From positions 2,683,776-2,747,775 of the forward strand of contig NZ_CP025746.1 of the NCBI RefSeq assembly GCF_004015185.1: a stretch of DNA of 64,000 nucleotides. The letters are read 5' to 3'. Shown piece by piece: positions 43,417 to 52,177 of this stretch (the stretch's first letter is position 1; each line of letters begins with the position of its first letter). The translations under genes were made by a program, and so were the position numbers. The notes under the pieces were generated by a model. The model searched no databases and was not told the DNA's origin. It was given only the letters and a program-made list of their open reading frames with translations. This DNA comes from Clostridium manihotivorum (GTDB taxonomy: Bacteria > Bacillota > Clostridia > Clostridiales > Clostridiaceae).

Positions 43417-44271
43417 TTATGCAATGTTCAAACCACTACGGATTTTCTTTAAAATAAACTCTTTTTGTCTTTCTGAACTTCCTCCGCCTAACTTGGAAGC
43501 TAACATTGGTATTATAAAAGCATCAATATTAGTCAAATCTAAATTGGATAGACGACTATATTCATTTAAGAATATATCAATCATACTTTGGTTGTTCTTA
43601 CTAATAAACTCTATAATGTAAGCAGGAGTATCCGGTGGTAGCTCACCATATTCAAACATAAGAATATATTCGGCAAGATCATATAGGGGATGTCCATTAA
43701 CACAGCTAACCCAATCAATAAGACGGGTAGTATCATTGGTTTTTATAATATTACCTGGATTTGGGTCACCATGACAGACATAATCTCCTTGCGGTAAGGC
43801 ATCAATCATATTTTTTACATAGTCTTTCTCTTCTGAGGTCAAGTATGTATTATTTTCTACCATTCTAGTCATTGAGCTACTCATTGTATCCATTAAGTCA
43901 GCCTTAGTACAATGTAAGTTGTATAACAGACGAGCTGTTTCCTTTATTACATAGTTCATTTCAGGTGACTGATTCACTTCGTTTCCAGTAATCTCTCTTC
44001 CTTCAAAGTTAATTATAAACTGATACATACAGTCCATGAAAGAAGTTCCATCAATACGTTCCATCACAATACCATATCGTCCATCATGCTCAATCATCTC
44101 GTAAACTTTAGGAGCAGGTAGCCCTTGATCACCAGCATTCTTAGTTTTTTCAAACTCCCACACTACATTATCTTTGAGATAACCTTCATAGTACAACTTT
44201 ACAATTTTATCTTCAGTATATGCGTATACTTCACTGGAGCCACCGCTTCCTAATAATTCTCCTAATATCAT
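43417..44271 (-). CDS. Aminoglycoside phosphotransferase (APH)/choline kinase-like protein
   Basis: ATG at 44271 follows GAGGGAT. The 284-aa protein has the protein-kinase-like fold: G-S-G-G-S-S-E-V-Y (nucleotide loop, residues about 7-15), V-K-L-Y (ATP-binding Lys), I-V-M-E-R-I-D-G hinge, the catalytic Brenner motif H-G-D-P-N-P-G-N-I (about 168-176) and metal-binding L-I-D-W (about 186-189). Such enzymes phosphorylate small alcohols, sugars or aminoglycosides. Antibiotic resistance cannot be inferred. It converges on the importer operon. Confidence 0.85.
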   Translation of the reverse strand: MILGELLGSGGSSEVYAYTEDKIVKLYYEGYLKDNVVWEFEKTKNAGDQGLPAPKVYEMIEHDGRYGIVMERIDGTSFMDCMYQFIINFEGREITGNEVNQSPEMNYVIKETARLLYNLHCTKADLMDTMSSSMTRMVENNTYLTSEEKDYVKNMIDALPQGDYVCHGDPNPGNIIKTNDTTRLIDWVSCVNGHPLYDLAEYILMFEYGELPPDTPAYIIEFISKNNQSMIDIFLNEYSRLSNLDLTNIDAFIIPMLASKLGGGSSERQKEFILKKIRSGLNIA

Positions 44272-44531
44272 TGTCTATCCCTCGATTCAATTAGTAGTAA
44301 AACACTTATTGGTATATAATTCTCATAAATGGAAATTAATAATATTATATACTAAATTAATTATGCTTTCAATTAGGTCTTATTACAGTTTTTAGATAGT
44401 TATAGAATATAATGACAAAGATATCTTCTGCTAATGTATATAAGTGGAAATTTCATGTATAATGTATATATTACATATTAGTAAAATACTGTGAATTGAG
44501 TATGCGGAAAATAATTGTAGAAGGTGAAAAT

Positions 44532-45023
44532 ATGATAAAACTGCGTTACCCATTAATTTCTGATGCAGAAGCTTTTTTTAGAATACTGACAGAGGGAAAG
44601 TTTGAATACTATTATGCTACAATTCCTGAAAGTATTGATTTAGAGAGAAAGTGGCTTGAAAGAAGAGAGCACAAAAGAAAAAACAATTTAGAATATAATT
44701 TTTCTATTATATATAATAATATTTTAGTTGGTGGCTGTGAAATAAGGATTGATAAGGAAAATTCCCACGTTGGAGAGTTGGGATACTTTGTAGATAGAGA
44801 ATATTTTAATAAAAGAATCGCAACTGAAGCAGTAAAAGCATTAGAGAAAATTGCATTTGAAGAGCTTAAATTAGTAAGACTTGAGATTAGGATGGACCCC
44901 AGAAATAAAGCAAGTGAAAAAGTGGCAATAAAAAATAACTTCGAAAAAGAAGGGCTACTAAAAAAGGTTGTTAAGTTCCAGAATGGTTATTTTGACAATA
45001 TAATATATGCAAAAGTTAAATAA
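44532..45023 (+). CDS. GNAT family N-acetyltransferase (RimJ/RimL-like)
   Basis: ATG 44532 follows AGAAGGTGA; the frame extends upstream to 44496 without another binding site. The 163-aa protein starts I-K-L-R-Y-P and has L-G-Y-F-V-D-R-E-Y-F-N-K-R-I-A-T-E-A (acetyl-CoA loop, about residues 85-102). It then has V-R-L-E-I-R-M-D-P-R-N and A-S-E-K-V-A-I-K-N-N-F, the pattern of the RimJ/RimL subgroup that acetylates protein N-termini or small amines. Confidence 0.87.
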   Translation: MIKLRYPLISDAEAFFRILTEGKFEYYYATIPESIDLERKWLERREHKRKNNLEYNFSIIYNNILVGGCEIRIDKENSHVGELGYFVDREYFNKRIATEAVKALEKIAFEELKLVRLEIRMDPRNKASEKVAIKNNFEKEGLLKKVVKFQNGYFDNIIYAKVK

Positions 45024-45177
45024 ACTTATATGGATTTAATCTGGAAAAATAATCTGATTTTAACTGAAAAGCTACTATGCAACTACTTTGATTCAACATA
45101 ATTTTAAGCATGGACAAGAATATAAAATGCTAAAGTAATAAATAAATTAAAAACACTTTAAGAGAGGAGAAAAAGAC

Positions 45178-45591
45178 ATGGTATATAAAGAAAATGTTTT
45201 ACAATACAGTGACTATTATGAGTTAAGAGAAAGTGTAAGATGGAAGAATTTTTTAAGAGCACAAGCAGAACAAGCAATTAAAAATAGTATATATACTGTT
45301 GTTGCATTTAAGGATGAGCAACCAATTGGTATGGGACGATTAATTGGAGATGGAATATATTACACAGTTGTGGATGTGGTTATAAAGCCTGAGTATCAAG
45401 GAAAAGGCATTGGGAAAAACATAATTAATATGATATTAAAGCATGCAGATAGCATTACTACAATAGGAGGACGAGCTACCGTTCAACTTATTGCTGCAAA
45501 GGGCAAAGAGCCCTTTTATGAAAAAATGGGATTTCAGAAGATTCCAGATGATTCTTCAGGTTATGGTATGAGAAAGCTTATATTGAAATGA
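45178..45591 (+). CDS. GNAT family N-acetyltransferase (YitH/small GNAT)
   Basis: ATG 45178 follows GAGAGGAGAAA. The 137-aa protein has G-M-G-R-L-I-G-D-G, D-V-V-I-K-P-E-Y-Q-G-K-G-I-G-K-N-I (acetyl-CoA loop, about residues 71-87) and the C-terminal P-F-Y-E-K-M-G-F. This is the compact form of the fold, close to ElaA/YitH-like enzymes. It may belong to one unit with the preceding GNAT, though 154 bp separate them. Confidence 0.88.
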   Translation: MVYKENVLQYSDYYELRESVRWKNFLRAQAEQAIKNSIYTVVAFKDEQPIGMGRLIGDGIYYTVVDVVIKPEYQGKGIGKNIINMILKHADSITTIGGRATVQLIAAKGKEPFYEKMGFQKIPDDSSGYGMRKLILK

Positions 45592-45670
45592 AATTTAAGT
45601 GGCAAGATATGATTTAATTAAAATGATTATTTACTAAGTTAATATTATTGAATAGTGAGGAGAATATGAA

Positions 45671-46396
45671 ATGAAAAAAGTTATTCCATTCATACTACCG
45701 ATATTCAGAAGCCTTTTATTTATTATAGTTGGATTATTATTTGCAATAGCAACCAATCAAACCTTGGAGCAAGCAAGCCAATGGTGGTCAGTTATATGTA
45801 CCATTTGCAATATTATTACTATTGTTGTATTAATGGCAGTATGTAGAAGTGAAGGCACTACATATAAAAAATTGATTTTTAACAAAGGTAGGCAAGGAAA
45901 TCTGAAGCATACTTTATTGATTGTTGTAGCAATGCTTATATTAGGGTTGGGAGGAATGTATGGATTTGCATTTATGATTTATGGTTATGTGCCAGTGACA
46001 ATGATACATCCACTTCCTGTTTGGTTCTCAATAATAAATGTTATACTTTTGCCACTTACCGTTGTATTTGCTGAACTACCTTTGTATTTAGGCTATGCAC
46101 TAAACAGAATTGAAAAAATTACAGGTAATAAAATATTAGCAGTTGTGTATACAGTATTTTTCTATGGGTTACAACATAGTTTTATTCCACTTCTATATGA
46201 TTATAAGCATATCTTGTTTAGATTTTTGTCATTCTTGCCTTTGATCTTGGTATTGGTGATTATTTATTATAAAAATAGAAAATTACAGCCATTGATGATA
46301 GGACACGCTGTTTTAGATTTTGCAACAAGTATTCAAATCTTAATGACTTCTATATCTCCAGCATTATTTGAAACCATGAAAGCAATGAGCAAGTAG
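45671..46396 (+). CDS. CPBP family intramembrane metalloprotease
   Basis: ATG 45671 follows GTGAGGAGAA. The 241-aa protein has about seven hydrophobic helices. CPBP motifs are present in modified form: A-E-L-P-L-Y-L-G-Y in place of E-E-x-x-x-R (about residues 137-145), F-F-Y-G-L-Q-H (F-x-x-x-H, about 162-168) and I-G-H-A-V-L-D (about 216-222). The first motif has one Glu and no Arg at the usual place, so protease activity is uncertain. Family roles include processing of membrane peptides and bacteriocin immunity. Confidence 0.72.
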   Translation: MKKVIPFILPIFRSLLFIIVGLLFAIATNQTLEQASQWWSVICTICNIITIVVLMAVCRSEGTTYKKLIFNKGRQGNLKHTLLIVVAMLILGLGGMYGFAFMIYGYVPVTMIHPLPVWFSIINVILLPLTVVFAELPLYLGYALNRIEKITGNKILAVVYTVFFYGLQHSFIPLLYDYKHILFRFLSFLPLILVLVIIYYKNRKLQPLMIGHAVLDFATSIQILMTSISPALFETMKAMSK

Positions 46397-46524
46397 CACT
46401 CTTATAAATTGAAGAGTGGCCAAATCCAGAGATGCTCTTATTTAATAATGGATACATTACAAATATTGGTTAACAATATAACAGGTATAAGCTTTAGTCA
46501 TATTGTAAAGAGGTGAGAAGTGCT

Positions 46525-47958
46525 TTGGAAAATGTAATATATAGCATAGGTGTAGATATTGGAACTTCAACTACTGAAATTATCTTAAGCAAGCTAAAGC
46601 TCAAAAACATCATAGGAGCTTCCTTAGTCCAAGAGACCATTATTGAAAGCAAGGAAGTTATATATAAAAGTCCCATTGAGTTTACACCTCTTTTAGATAC
46701 TGTGACCATAGATTTTGAAAAAATAAAAGTGATGGTAGAGGAAGCAATTAAACAAAGTGGTGTAGAGAAAAATAGTATTTCTACTGGAGCTGTGATTATC
46801 ACAGGTGAAACTGCTAGGAAGGAAAATGCTAGAGAGGTATCGGAAAAGCTCTCTGAATACTTAGGAAGCTTTGTTGTAGCCACAGCTGGACCTAAGCTTG
46901 AAGCACTGCTTGCTGGACAAGGGGCAGGAGCCTCAGAGTTGTCTAAGAAGCTCAATAAGAAGGTAATAAATCTTGATATTGGAGGAGGAACAACAAACGT
47001 AGCAGTTTTCAATTGTGGCAGCTGCGAAGAGACCTTTGCTTTAGATATTGGTGGCAGACTTATTAGATTTGACCATGAAGGAAAGGTTATTTATATTTCT
47101 GAAAGAATTGAATTTCTCTTAAAGCTTATGAATCTAGACATAAAACTTGGAGAGCAGATAAGCTTACTGGAGCTTAAAGCTTTGTGCTTAAAGTTGGTCC
47201 AGTGCTTACTAGAAGCTTCTTGCTTAAGTGAATTAACCAAGGAAACAAAGCGATTATTCATAACTGAAGAGCCTAAGGTGTTTACAGCTGATGTTATAAG
47301 CTTTTCTGGAGGGGTTGCAGAATATATAGGGACGAGTATTGAAGTCACCAGGTTTGAAGATTTAGCAATATACAAGGACATAGGACCACTTTTAGGTATA
47401 TGCATAAGTGAAGCTTTTAATAAATATAAAGACAAAATCATACTGCCCAAGGAAAGAATAAGGGCAACGGTTATAGGAGCAGGAAATCACTCATTAACCA
47501 TAAGCGGAAGTACGATTGCCTTTGATAAAAGTATATTACCTATTAAGAATATACCTATAATTAAACCTTTTACTGCCGAAGAGAATATAAACAAAATATT
47601 TTCTCAGGGAAAGAAACAGCTTAGTCTTTATGAAAATACTACAGTAGCATTTTCCTTAATAGGGCCTAAGAGTCCAAGCTATAAGGAACTAAAAGTAATT
47701 TCTGAGGAAATTATAAAGCTCTATAAAGAAATAGATGGGCCAATAATTGTAATACTAGAAAATGACTTTGCAAAAGCCTTAGGGCAGATAGTTTCTTTGA
47801 TGCTTAAAGATAAAAGACAAATTATATGCCTAGATAAAATCTCTACAAAAAATGGAGATTACATAGATATAGGACTACCCATAGGTAATGCTATTCCAGT
47901 AGTTATTAAGACGCTGGTTTATAAAGATGTGGCACTTCAATCCTTAGACTCAAAATAA
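46525..47958 (+). CDS. eutA: Ethanolamine ammonia-lyase reactivating factor EutA
   Basis: TTG 46525 fits AAAGAGGTG upstream and gives L-E-N-V-I-Y-S-I-G-V-D-I-G-T-S-T-T-E, the ASKHA ATPase phosphate-1 loop. L-D-I-G-G-G-T-T-N follows near residue 155 as phosphate-2, and F-S-G-G-V-A-E-Y near 260. The 477-aa length is normal. EutA exchanges damaged cobalamin on ethanolamine ammonia-lyase for adenosylcobalamin, using ATP. It should stand directly before eutB, but 2.85 kb of repeats, a GNAT gene and an IS607 element now separate them. Confidence 0.93.
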   Translation: MENVIYSIGVDIGTSTTEIILSKLKLKNIIGASLVQETIIESKEVIYKSPIEFTPLLDTVTIDFEKIKVMVEEAIKQSGVEKNSISTGAVIITGETARKENAREVSEKLSEYLGSFVVATAGPKLEALLAGQGAGASELSKKLNKKVINLDIGGGTTNVAVFNCGSCEETFALDIGGRLIRFDHEGKVIYISERIEFLLKLMNLDIKLGEQISLLELKALCLKLVQCLLEASCLSELTKETKRLFITEEPKVFTADVISFSGGVAEYIGTSIEVTRFEDLAIYKDIGPLLGICISEAFNKYKDKIILPKERIRATVIGAGNHSLTISGSTIAFDKSILPIKNIPIIKPFTAEENINKIFSQGKKQLSLYENTTVAFSLIGPKSPSYKELKVISEEIIKLYKEIDGPIIVILENDFAKALGQIVSLMLKDKRQIICLDKISTKNGDYIDIGLPIGNAIPVVIKTLVYKDVALQSLDSK

Positions 47959-48008
47959 TGCTTTCAGATAATTTACGAAGCTGTATTTTGATAGATTTAA
48001 TTTAGAGA

Positions 48009-48218
48009 TATAGGGAACCAACTTCAACTACTAATTTATACATGCAAAAAAATCCCAAGAAGGCGGGATTTTATAACAAGTATAAATTAATTTTTCATAA
48101 AGATTCCCTATAGTATAGGTATCCAACTTAAACTATTAATTTATGCATGCCTGATGATCCCCAGAAGCCGGGATTATCAAACATGTATAAATTAAGTTTT
48201 CGTAAAGGATACCTATAA
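48009..48218. repeat. Two tandem copies of palindromic repeat family A
   Basis: Copy one (48009-48113) has TATAGGGAACCAACTTCAAC at the left and TTCCCTATAG at the right, with an inner AAAATCCC/GGGATTTT palindrome. Copy two (48114-48218) begins TATAGGTATCC and ends GGATACCTATA. Confidence 0.85.
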
Positions 48219-48323
48219 GATACAAAATCAACCCTAAAATCATTTTTAAGACTCCTTTACTTTTAGAGAGGAGAATTTGAAAATACCATTTTAAATAATT
48301 ACTAAAGCAAAGGAGGATTTAAT
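48219..48323 (+). promoter_or_regulatory. Repeat-B-like leader able to pair with the GNAT ribosome binding site
   Basis: CTCCTTT at 48252-48258 is complementary to AAAGGAG at 48309-48315, the ribosome binding site of the next gene, and also to the nearby AGGAG at 48269-48273. The layout matches the leader at 10568-10640. Confidence 0.4.
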
Positions 48324-48809
48324 ATGCAATTAGATATAAAGAAGATTAACCTTGAGAACGTAAAACAAATCACAAAATGGGTGTATGAAGCACCGTATTC
48401 AATATATAGCATGGATAAAAGTGAAGAGTGTGTAAGAGAACTTCTTAAGGGAGATTATTATACAGTTTTTGATAGTGAAAATAATATTATAGGGTACTGT
48501 TGTTTTGGGGAAGATGCTCAGGTTCCAATAGGAAATATCTTTGGAGCTTATGATTGCAAGGATTATACTGATGTTGGTTTAGGGATGAAGCCTGATTTGT
48601 GCGGCTGTGGACTAGGTGTTGGATTCCTTAAGGCTATCCTAGATTTTGCTAAAGATGAATTTGCAGCAAAGGCCTTTAGACTAACTGTAGCAGATTTTAA
48701 CAGCAGAGCAGTAAAAGTATATGAAAGAACTGGCTTTAAAAAAGTTAGTTCTTTTGAGAGAAGCTCTAAGTTTGGTAATATTGGATTCTCAGTTATGATT
48801 CTTGATTAG
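48324..48809 (+). CDS. GNAT family N-acetyltransferase (RimI-like)
   Basis: ATG 48324 follows GCAAAGGAGG. The 161-aa protein has L-G-M-K-P-D-L-C-G-C-G-L-G-V-G-F (acetyl-CoA loop, about residues 90-105), F-R-L-T-V-A-D-F-N-S-R-A and V-Y-E-R-T-G-F. Both ends of the fold are complete. It sits between eutA and eutB on the same strand, flanked by repeats and an IS607 element. It was probably inserted there and has no evident link to ethanolamine use. Confidence 0.87.
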   Translation: MQLDIKKINLENVKQITKWVYEAPYSIYSMDKSEECVRELLKGDYYTVFDSENNIIGYCCFGEDAQVPIGNIFGAYDCKDYTDVGLGMKPDLCGCGLGVGFLKAILDFAKDEFAAKAFRLTVADFNSRAVKVYERTGFKKVSSFERSSKFGNIGFSVMILD

Positions 48810-49053
48810 GCTGGAACTATCTTTGAACTTCATAAGCTTATAAGAAAATGTAAAGATTGCTTATTAAAGAATCCAATGACATAGAGTTTTACCATGTATT
48901 AATTATTATTCGTATAGTACATATATTTAATTGAAGTTAAAAGCGGTTATAAGGGGGCATACAACAGTTTTAAAACACCTACTAAAACCCACTAAAATAT
49001 ATTGGAATATTGTTAGTTTTATGTTGTCATAATATGTGTAAAGAGGTGATAGC

Positions 49054-49517
49054 ATGAAGTATTATACAATTGGTCAATTTTCAAAATTAGTGGGAAAAAG
49101 TATTCAAACTTTAAGATTGTGGGATAATGAAGTAAAGTTAAAACCACATAATATAACAAGAAGGTGGACACCGTTATTATTCTGAACTACAAATTAATCA
49201 AGTTTTGCAAGTGCCACTTGTTAAGAGAACTAGAAAAGTAATTGGATATTGTAGAGTATCAAGTAATAAACAAAAAGATGATTTAGCAAGATAGGTTACT
49301 GAGATTTGGGTTTGAAATAATAGAAAATCTATGTGATAAGTATGGGACTGATATCGAAATCATAGATAACACTGAAAAAACAGAAGAACAGGAATTAGTT
49401 GAGGATTTAATTCAAATTGTTACAGTTTTTAGTTGTAGGTTGCAAGGCAAAAGAGCCAATAAAGCAAAGAAAATGATTAGGGAGCTGTTAGAGAATGATA
49501 CTGGCGAAGAAAGTTAG
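49054..49517 (+). pseudogene. tnpA: IS607 serine recombinase TnpA, internally deleted
   Basis: ATG 49054 follows AAGAGGTGAT. The MerR-like N-terminal domain (Y-T-I-G-Q-F-S-K-L-V-G-K-S, L-R-L-W-D) is followed by a frameshift near 49160, then by the serine-recombinase motif Y-C-R-V-S-S-N-K-Q-K-D-D-L-A-R. The next ~60 residues are missing: the sequence jumps to R-L-L-R-F-G-F-E-I-I-E-N-L in another frame, and then runs to the normal C-terminus overlapping tnpB. The deletion removes part of the catalytic core, so the element cannot move by itself. Confidence 0.82.
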
Positions 49518-50640
49518 AATTATTCCGAATATAGAGCAAGAACAAAAATTATGGCAGTCTGTTGGTACTTCAAGATATATTTATAATTGGACACTTGCAA
49601 GACAAGAAGAAAATCACAAAAATGGTGGCAAGTTTATAAAAGATGGAGATTTAAGAAAAGATTTAACTATTTTAAAGAAATCAGAACTTAACTGGCTTAA
49701 TGAAGTATCTAATAATGTAGCCAAACAGGCTGTAAAAGATGGTTGTAATGCTTATAAAAATTTCTTTAAAGGGTTAGCTGATAAACCAAGATTTAAGAGC
49801 AGAAGAAAAAGCAAACCTTCATTCTATAATGATACAGATAAACTAAAAGTTAAAGAAAATTTAGTATTAATTGAAAAAGTAGGTTGGATTAAAACAGTAG
49901 AGCAAATACCTACAGATATTAAATATATTAATCCAAGAATAAGTTTTGACGGTAAGTTTTGGTATATATCTATAGGCATAGAAAAAGAAGAAACTATAAC
50001 AGAAAATACAGATATATCAATAGGTGTGGATTTAGGATTAAAAGATTTAGCAATAGTTTCAAATATAGATAAACCATTTAAAAATATTAATAAAGCTAAA
50101 GAAGTGAAAAGACTAAAAAAGAAGTTAAAAAGAAAGCAGAAACAAGTTTCAAGAAAATATGAAGATGGAAAAATTCGAATAGGAAAGGAAGGTGAAAACC
50201 GTTATAAATTTACTAAAACTAATAATATTAAAAAACTCGAAAGAGAATTAAAACTTATTCAAAGAAGGCTTTCAAATATACGTTTAAATCATATTCATCA
50301 AACAACAACTGCAATAGTGAAAACCAAGCCAAGCAGAATAGTTGTTGAAGATTTAAATGTAAAGGGTATGCTTAAAAATAAACACTTATCAAAGGCTATA
50401 CAAGAACAATGTTTCCATAAGTTTATTACTATCTTAGAATATAAAAGTAAATTTAATGGCATTGAATTTGTAAAAGCAGATAGGTTTTATCCTTCAAGCA
50501 AAACTTGTTCTTGTTGTGGCGTAATAAAGAAAGATTTAAAACTTAAAGACAGAGTTTTTGTTTGTCCATCATGTAATGCTCGGATGGATAGGGACAAAAA
50601 TGCGTCAATAAATCTTTCAAGGTATAAAAAATCAGCATAA
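49495..50640 (+). CDS. tnpB: TnpB RNA-guided nuclease of an IS607-type element
   Basis: ATG 49495 lies inside the tnpA 3' end. The 381-aa protein is full length: an N-terminal helix-turn-helix region with S-R-Y-I-Y-N-W, then the split RuvC-like domain with Asp in G-V-D-L-G-L-K-D (about residue 183), Glu in V-V-E-D-L-N-V-K-G (about 284) and Asp in M-D-R-D-K-N-A-S-I-N (about 366). A zinc ribbon C-S-C-C-G...C-P-S-C (about 341-358) precedes the last Asp. All catalytic residues are present. TnpB cuts DNA guided by an RNA made from the element's right end, and would here point at the eutB junction. Confidence 0.92.
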   Translation: MILAKKVRIIPNIEQEQKLWQSVGTSRYIYNWTLARQEENHKNGGKFIKDGDLRKDLTILKKSELNWLNEVSNNVAKQAVKDGCNAYKNFFKGLADKPRFKSRRKSKPSFYNDTDKLKVKENLVLIEKVGWIKTVEQIPTDIKYINPRISFDGKFWYISIGIEKEETITENTDISIGVDLGLKDLAIVSNIDKPFKNINKAKEVKRLKKKLKRKQKQVSRKYEDGKIRIGKEGENRYKFTKTNNIKKLERELKLIQRRLSNIRLNHIHQTTTAIVKTKPSRIVVEDLNVKGMLKNKHLSKAIQEQCFHKFITILEYKSKFNGIEFVKADRFYPSSKTCSCCGVIKKDLKLKDRVFVCPSCNARMDRDKNASINLSRYKKSA

Positions 50641-50799
50641 TATCACTAACAAGATAGTGCTGATATGTACTGTGCGTTACGCAGGATTTTAAGCCTTTGG
50701 AGCAACATATCAAACTGGAGTAGTCTTATGACAAAACAGGTTGCGTTGAATAAGGAATAAATCTCTAAATATTAGATTTTAGTAGATTTTATGTAACGG
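50600..50799 (+). ncRNA. Candidate TnpB omega-RNA (reRNA) region
   Basis: The 158 bp between the tnpB stop and the element's right end can fold. TGATATGT (about 50661-50668) pairs with ACATATCA (about 50706-50713), enclosing CTG-T-GCGTTACGC-AG. A small CACTA/TAGTG hairpin sits just after the stop. In characterised TnpB systems such a 3' region is the guide scaffold, and the guide is the sequence just outside the element. The bounds given are approximate. Confidence 0.5.
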
Positions 50800-50806
50800 C
50801 TAATAT

Positions 50807-52174
50807 ATGATGTTGAAAACAACTCTTTTTGGCAAGGTATATCAATTTTTAGATATAAAGGAAGTTCTTGCAAAAGCAAATGAAGAAAAGTCTGGGGATA
50901 ATCTGGCTATGATAGGGGCAAGTACTACTGAAGAAAGAGTAGCTGCTAAAATAGTACTTTCTGAATTGACCATAGCAGATTTGAGAAATAATCCAGTGGT
51001 GGATTATGATAAGGATGAAGTCACAAGAGTGATTCAAGATGGTGTAGATGAAGAGATCTATAAGAAGGTTAAGTCTATGACAATAGGGGAGTTTAGAGAA
51101 TTTCTTCTAGAAAACACAGGAGAGGAAATAAAGGCTATAAGTGATGGACTAACTTCTGAGGTTATTGCAGCTGTAACTAAGCTGATGAGCAATATGGATC
51201 TTATATGTGCATCTAGGAAAATAATAAATACCGCAACCTGCAACACTACTATAGGTACCCTAGGCACTCTTGCTTCAAGGCTTCAGCCTAACCATCCAAC
51301 TGACAATCTTCAGGGGATAATGGCATCTGTTATGGAAGGTATAAGTTATGGAGTAGGTGATGCAGTAATTGGACTTAACCCAGCAATAGATTCTATCGAA
51401 GGTGTTTCAAACATATTAAAAGCCTTTAAGGACTTCATGAATAGGTTTAAGCTGCCAACTCAAAACTGTGTCTTAGCTCATATAACCACTCAAATGGAGG
51501 CTCTTAAAAATGGAGCCCCTATGGATTTGATGTTTCAAAGCCTAGCTGGTTCTGAGATCTCAAACAGAGCCTTTGGCATAGATGTAAAATTATTAGACGA
51601 AGGTTATCATCTTATGAAGACTCTCAAATCTTCTAAAGGAGATAACTTTATGTACTTTGAAACCGGACAAGGTTCTGAATTATCCTCAGCAGGACATAAT
51701 GGAGCGGATCAGCTTACCATGGAGGCGAGGTGCTATGGACTAGCAAAAAGATATAAGCCTTTCTTGGTAAATACAGTTGTGGGCTTTATAGGACCAGAGT
51801 ATCTTTATGATGGAGCTCAGGTAATAAGAGCAGGACTTGAGGATCATTTCATGGGCAAGCTTACTGGACTTTCAATGGGAGTAGATGTTTGCTATACAAA
51901 TCACATGAAAGCAGATCAAAATGACTTGGAAAACCTTGCGCTTCTGCTAGCACAAGCCAACTGCAACTATTTTATGGGGGTTCCTGGTGGTGATGATGTT
52001 ATGCTAATGTATCAATCTACAAGCTATCATGATATTGCAACCTTACGGGAAATAACTAATAAAAGGCCCATTAAAGAGTTTGAAATGAGACTTAATGAAC
52101 TTGGAATAATGAAAGATGGAGTATTGACCAGTACAGCAGGTAATCCATCACTATTTTTAAATATGGGGGTATAG
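50807..52174 (+). CDS. eutB: Ethanolamine ammonia-lyase large subunit EutB
   Basis: ATG 50807 (or the adjacent ATG 50810) gives L-K-T-T-L-F-G-K-V-Y-Q-F, the normal EutB start. The 455-aa length matches the family. Recognised stretches include L-A-S-R-L-Q-P-N-H-P-T-D-N-L-Q-G, F-E-T-G-Q-G-S-E-L-S-S-A-G-H-N-G-A-D and N-Y-F-M-G-V-P-G-G-D-D-V-M-L-M-Y-Q. With EutC it forms the adenosylcobalamin-dependent enzyme that converts ethanolamine to acetaldehyde and ammonia. No ribosome binding site is visible upstream, since the bases before the ATG belong to the IS607 right end. Confidence 0.96.
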   Translation: MMLKTTLFGKVYQFLDIKEVLAKANEEKSGDNLAMIGASTTEERVAAKIVLSELTIADLRNNPVVDYDKDEVTRVIQDGVDEEIYKKVKSMTIGEFREFLLENTGEEIKAISDGLTSEVIAAVTKLMSNMDLICASRKIINTATCNTTIGTLGTLASRLQPNHPTDNLQGIMASVMEGISYGVGDAVIGLNPAIDSIEGVSNILKAFKDFMNRFKLPTQNCVLAHITTQMEALKNGAPMDLMFQSLAGSEISNRAFGIDVKLLDEGYHLMKTLKSSKGDNFMYFETGQGSELSSAGHNGADQLTMEARCYGLAKRYKPFLVNTVVGFIGPEYLYDGAQVIRAGLEDHFMGKLTGLSMGVDVCYTNHMKADQNDLENLALLLAQANCNYFMGVPGGDDVMLMYQSTSYHDIATLREITNKRPIKEFEMRLNELGIMKDGVLTSTAGNPSLFLNMGV

Positions 52175-52177
52175 GCT

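Larger units (their letters stand above)
48957..50798 (+). mobile_element. IS607-type element with decayed tnpA and intact tnpB
   Basis: It has the IS607 gene order tnpA-tnpB, with no terminal inverted repeats but subterminal CTACTAAAA repeats near both ends (about 48982 and, as complement, 50770-50785). It lies between GGGGG (48953-48957) and GG (50798-50799), matching the family's preference for GG targets. Closing the gap would put ATAAGGGGG directly before CTAATATATG and the eutB ATG. The exact ends are inferred. Confidence 0.75.

Noticed and set aside
43417-44271. Aminoglycoside resistance gene
   Set aside because: The kinase fold is clear, but the family is broad and nothing in the sequence identifies an antibiotic substrate.
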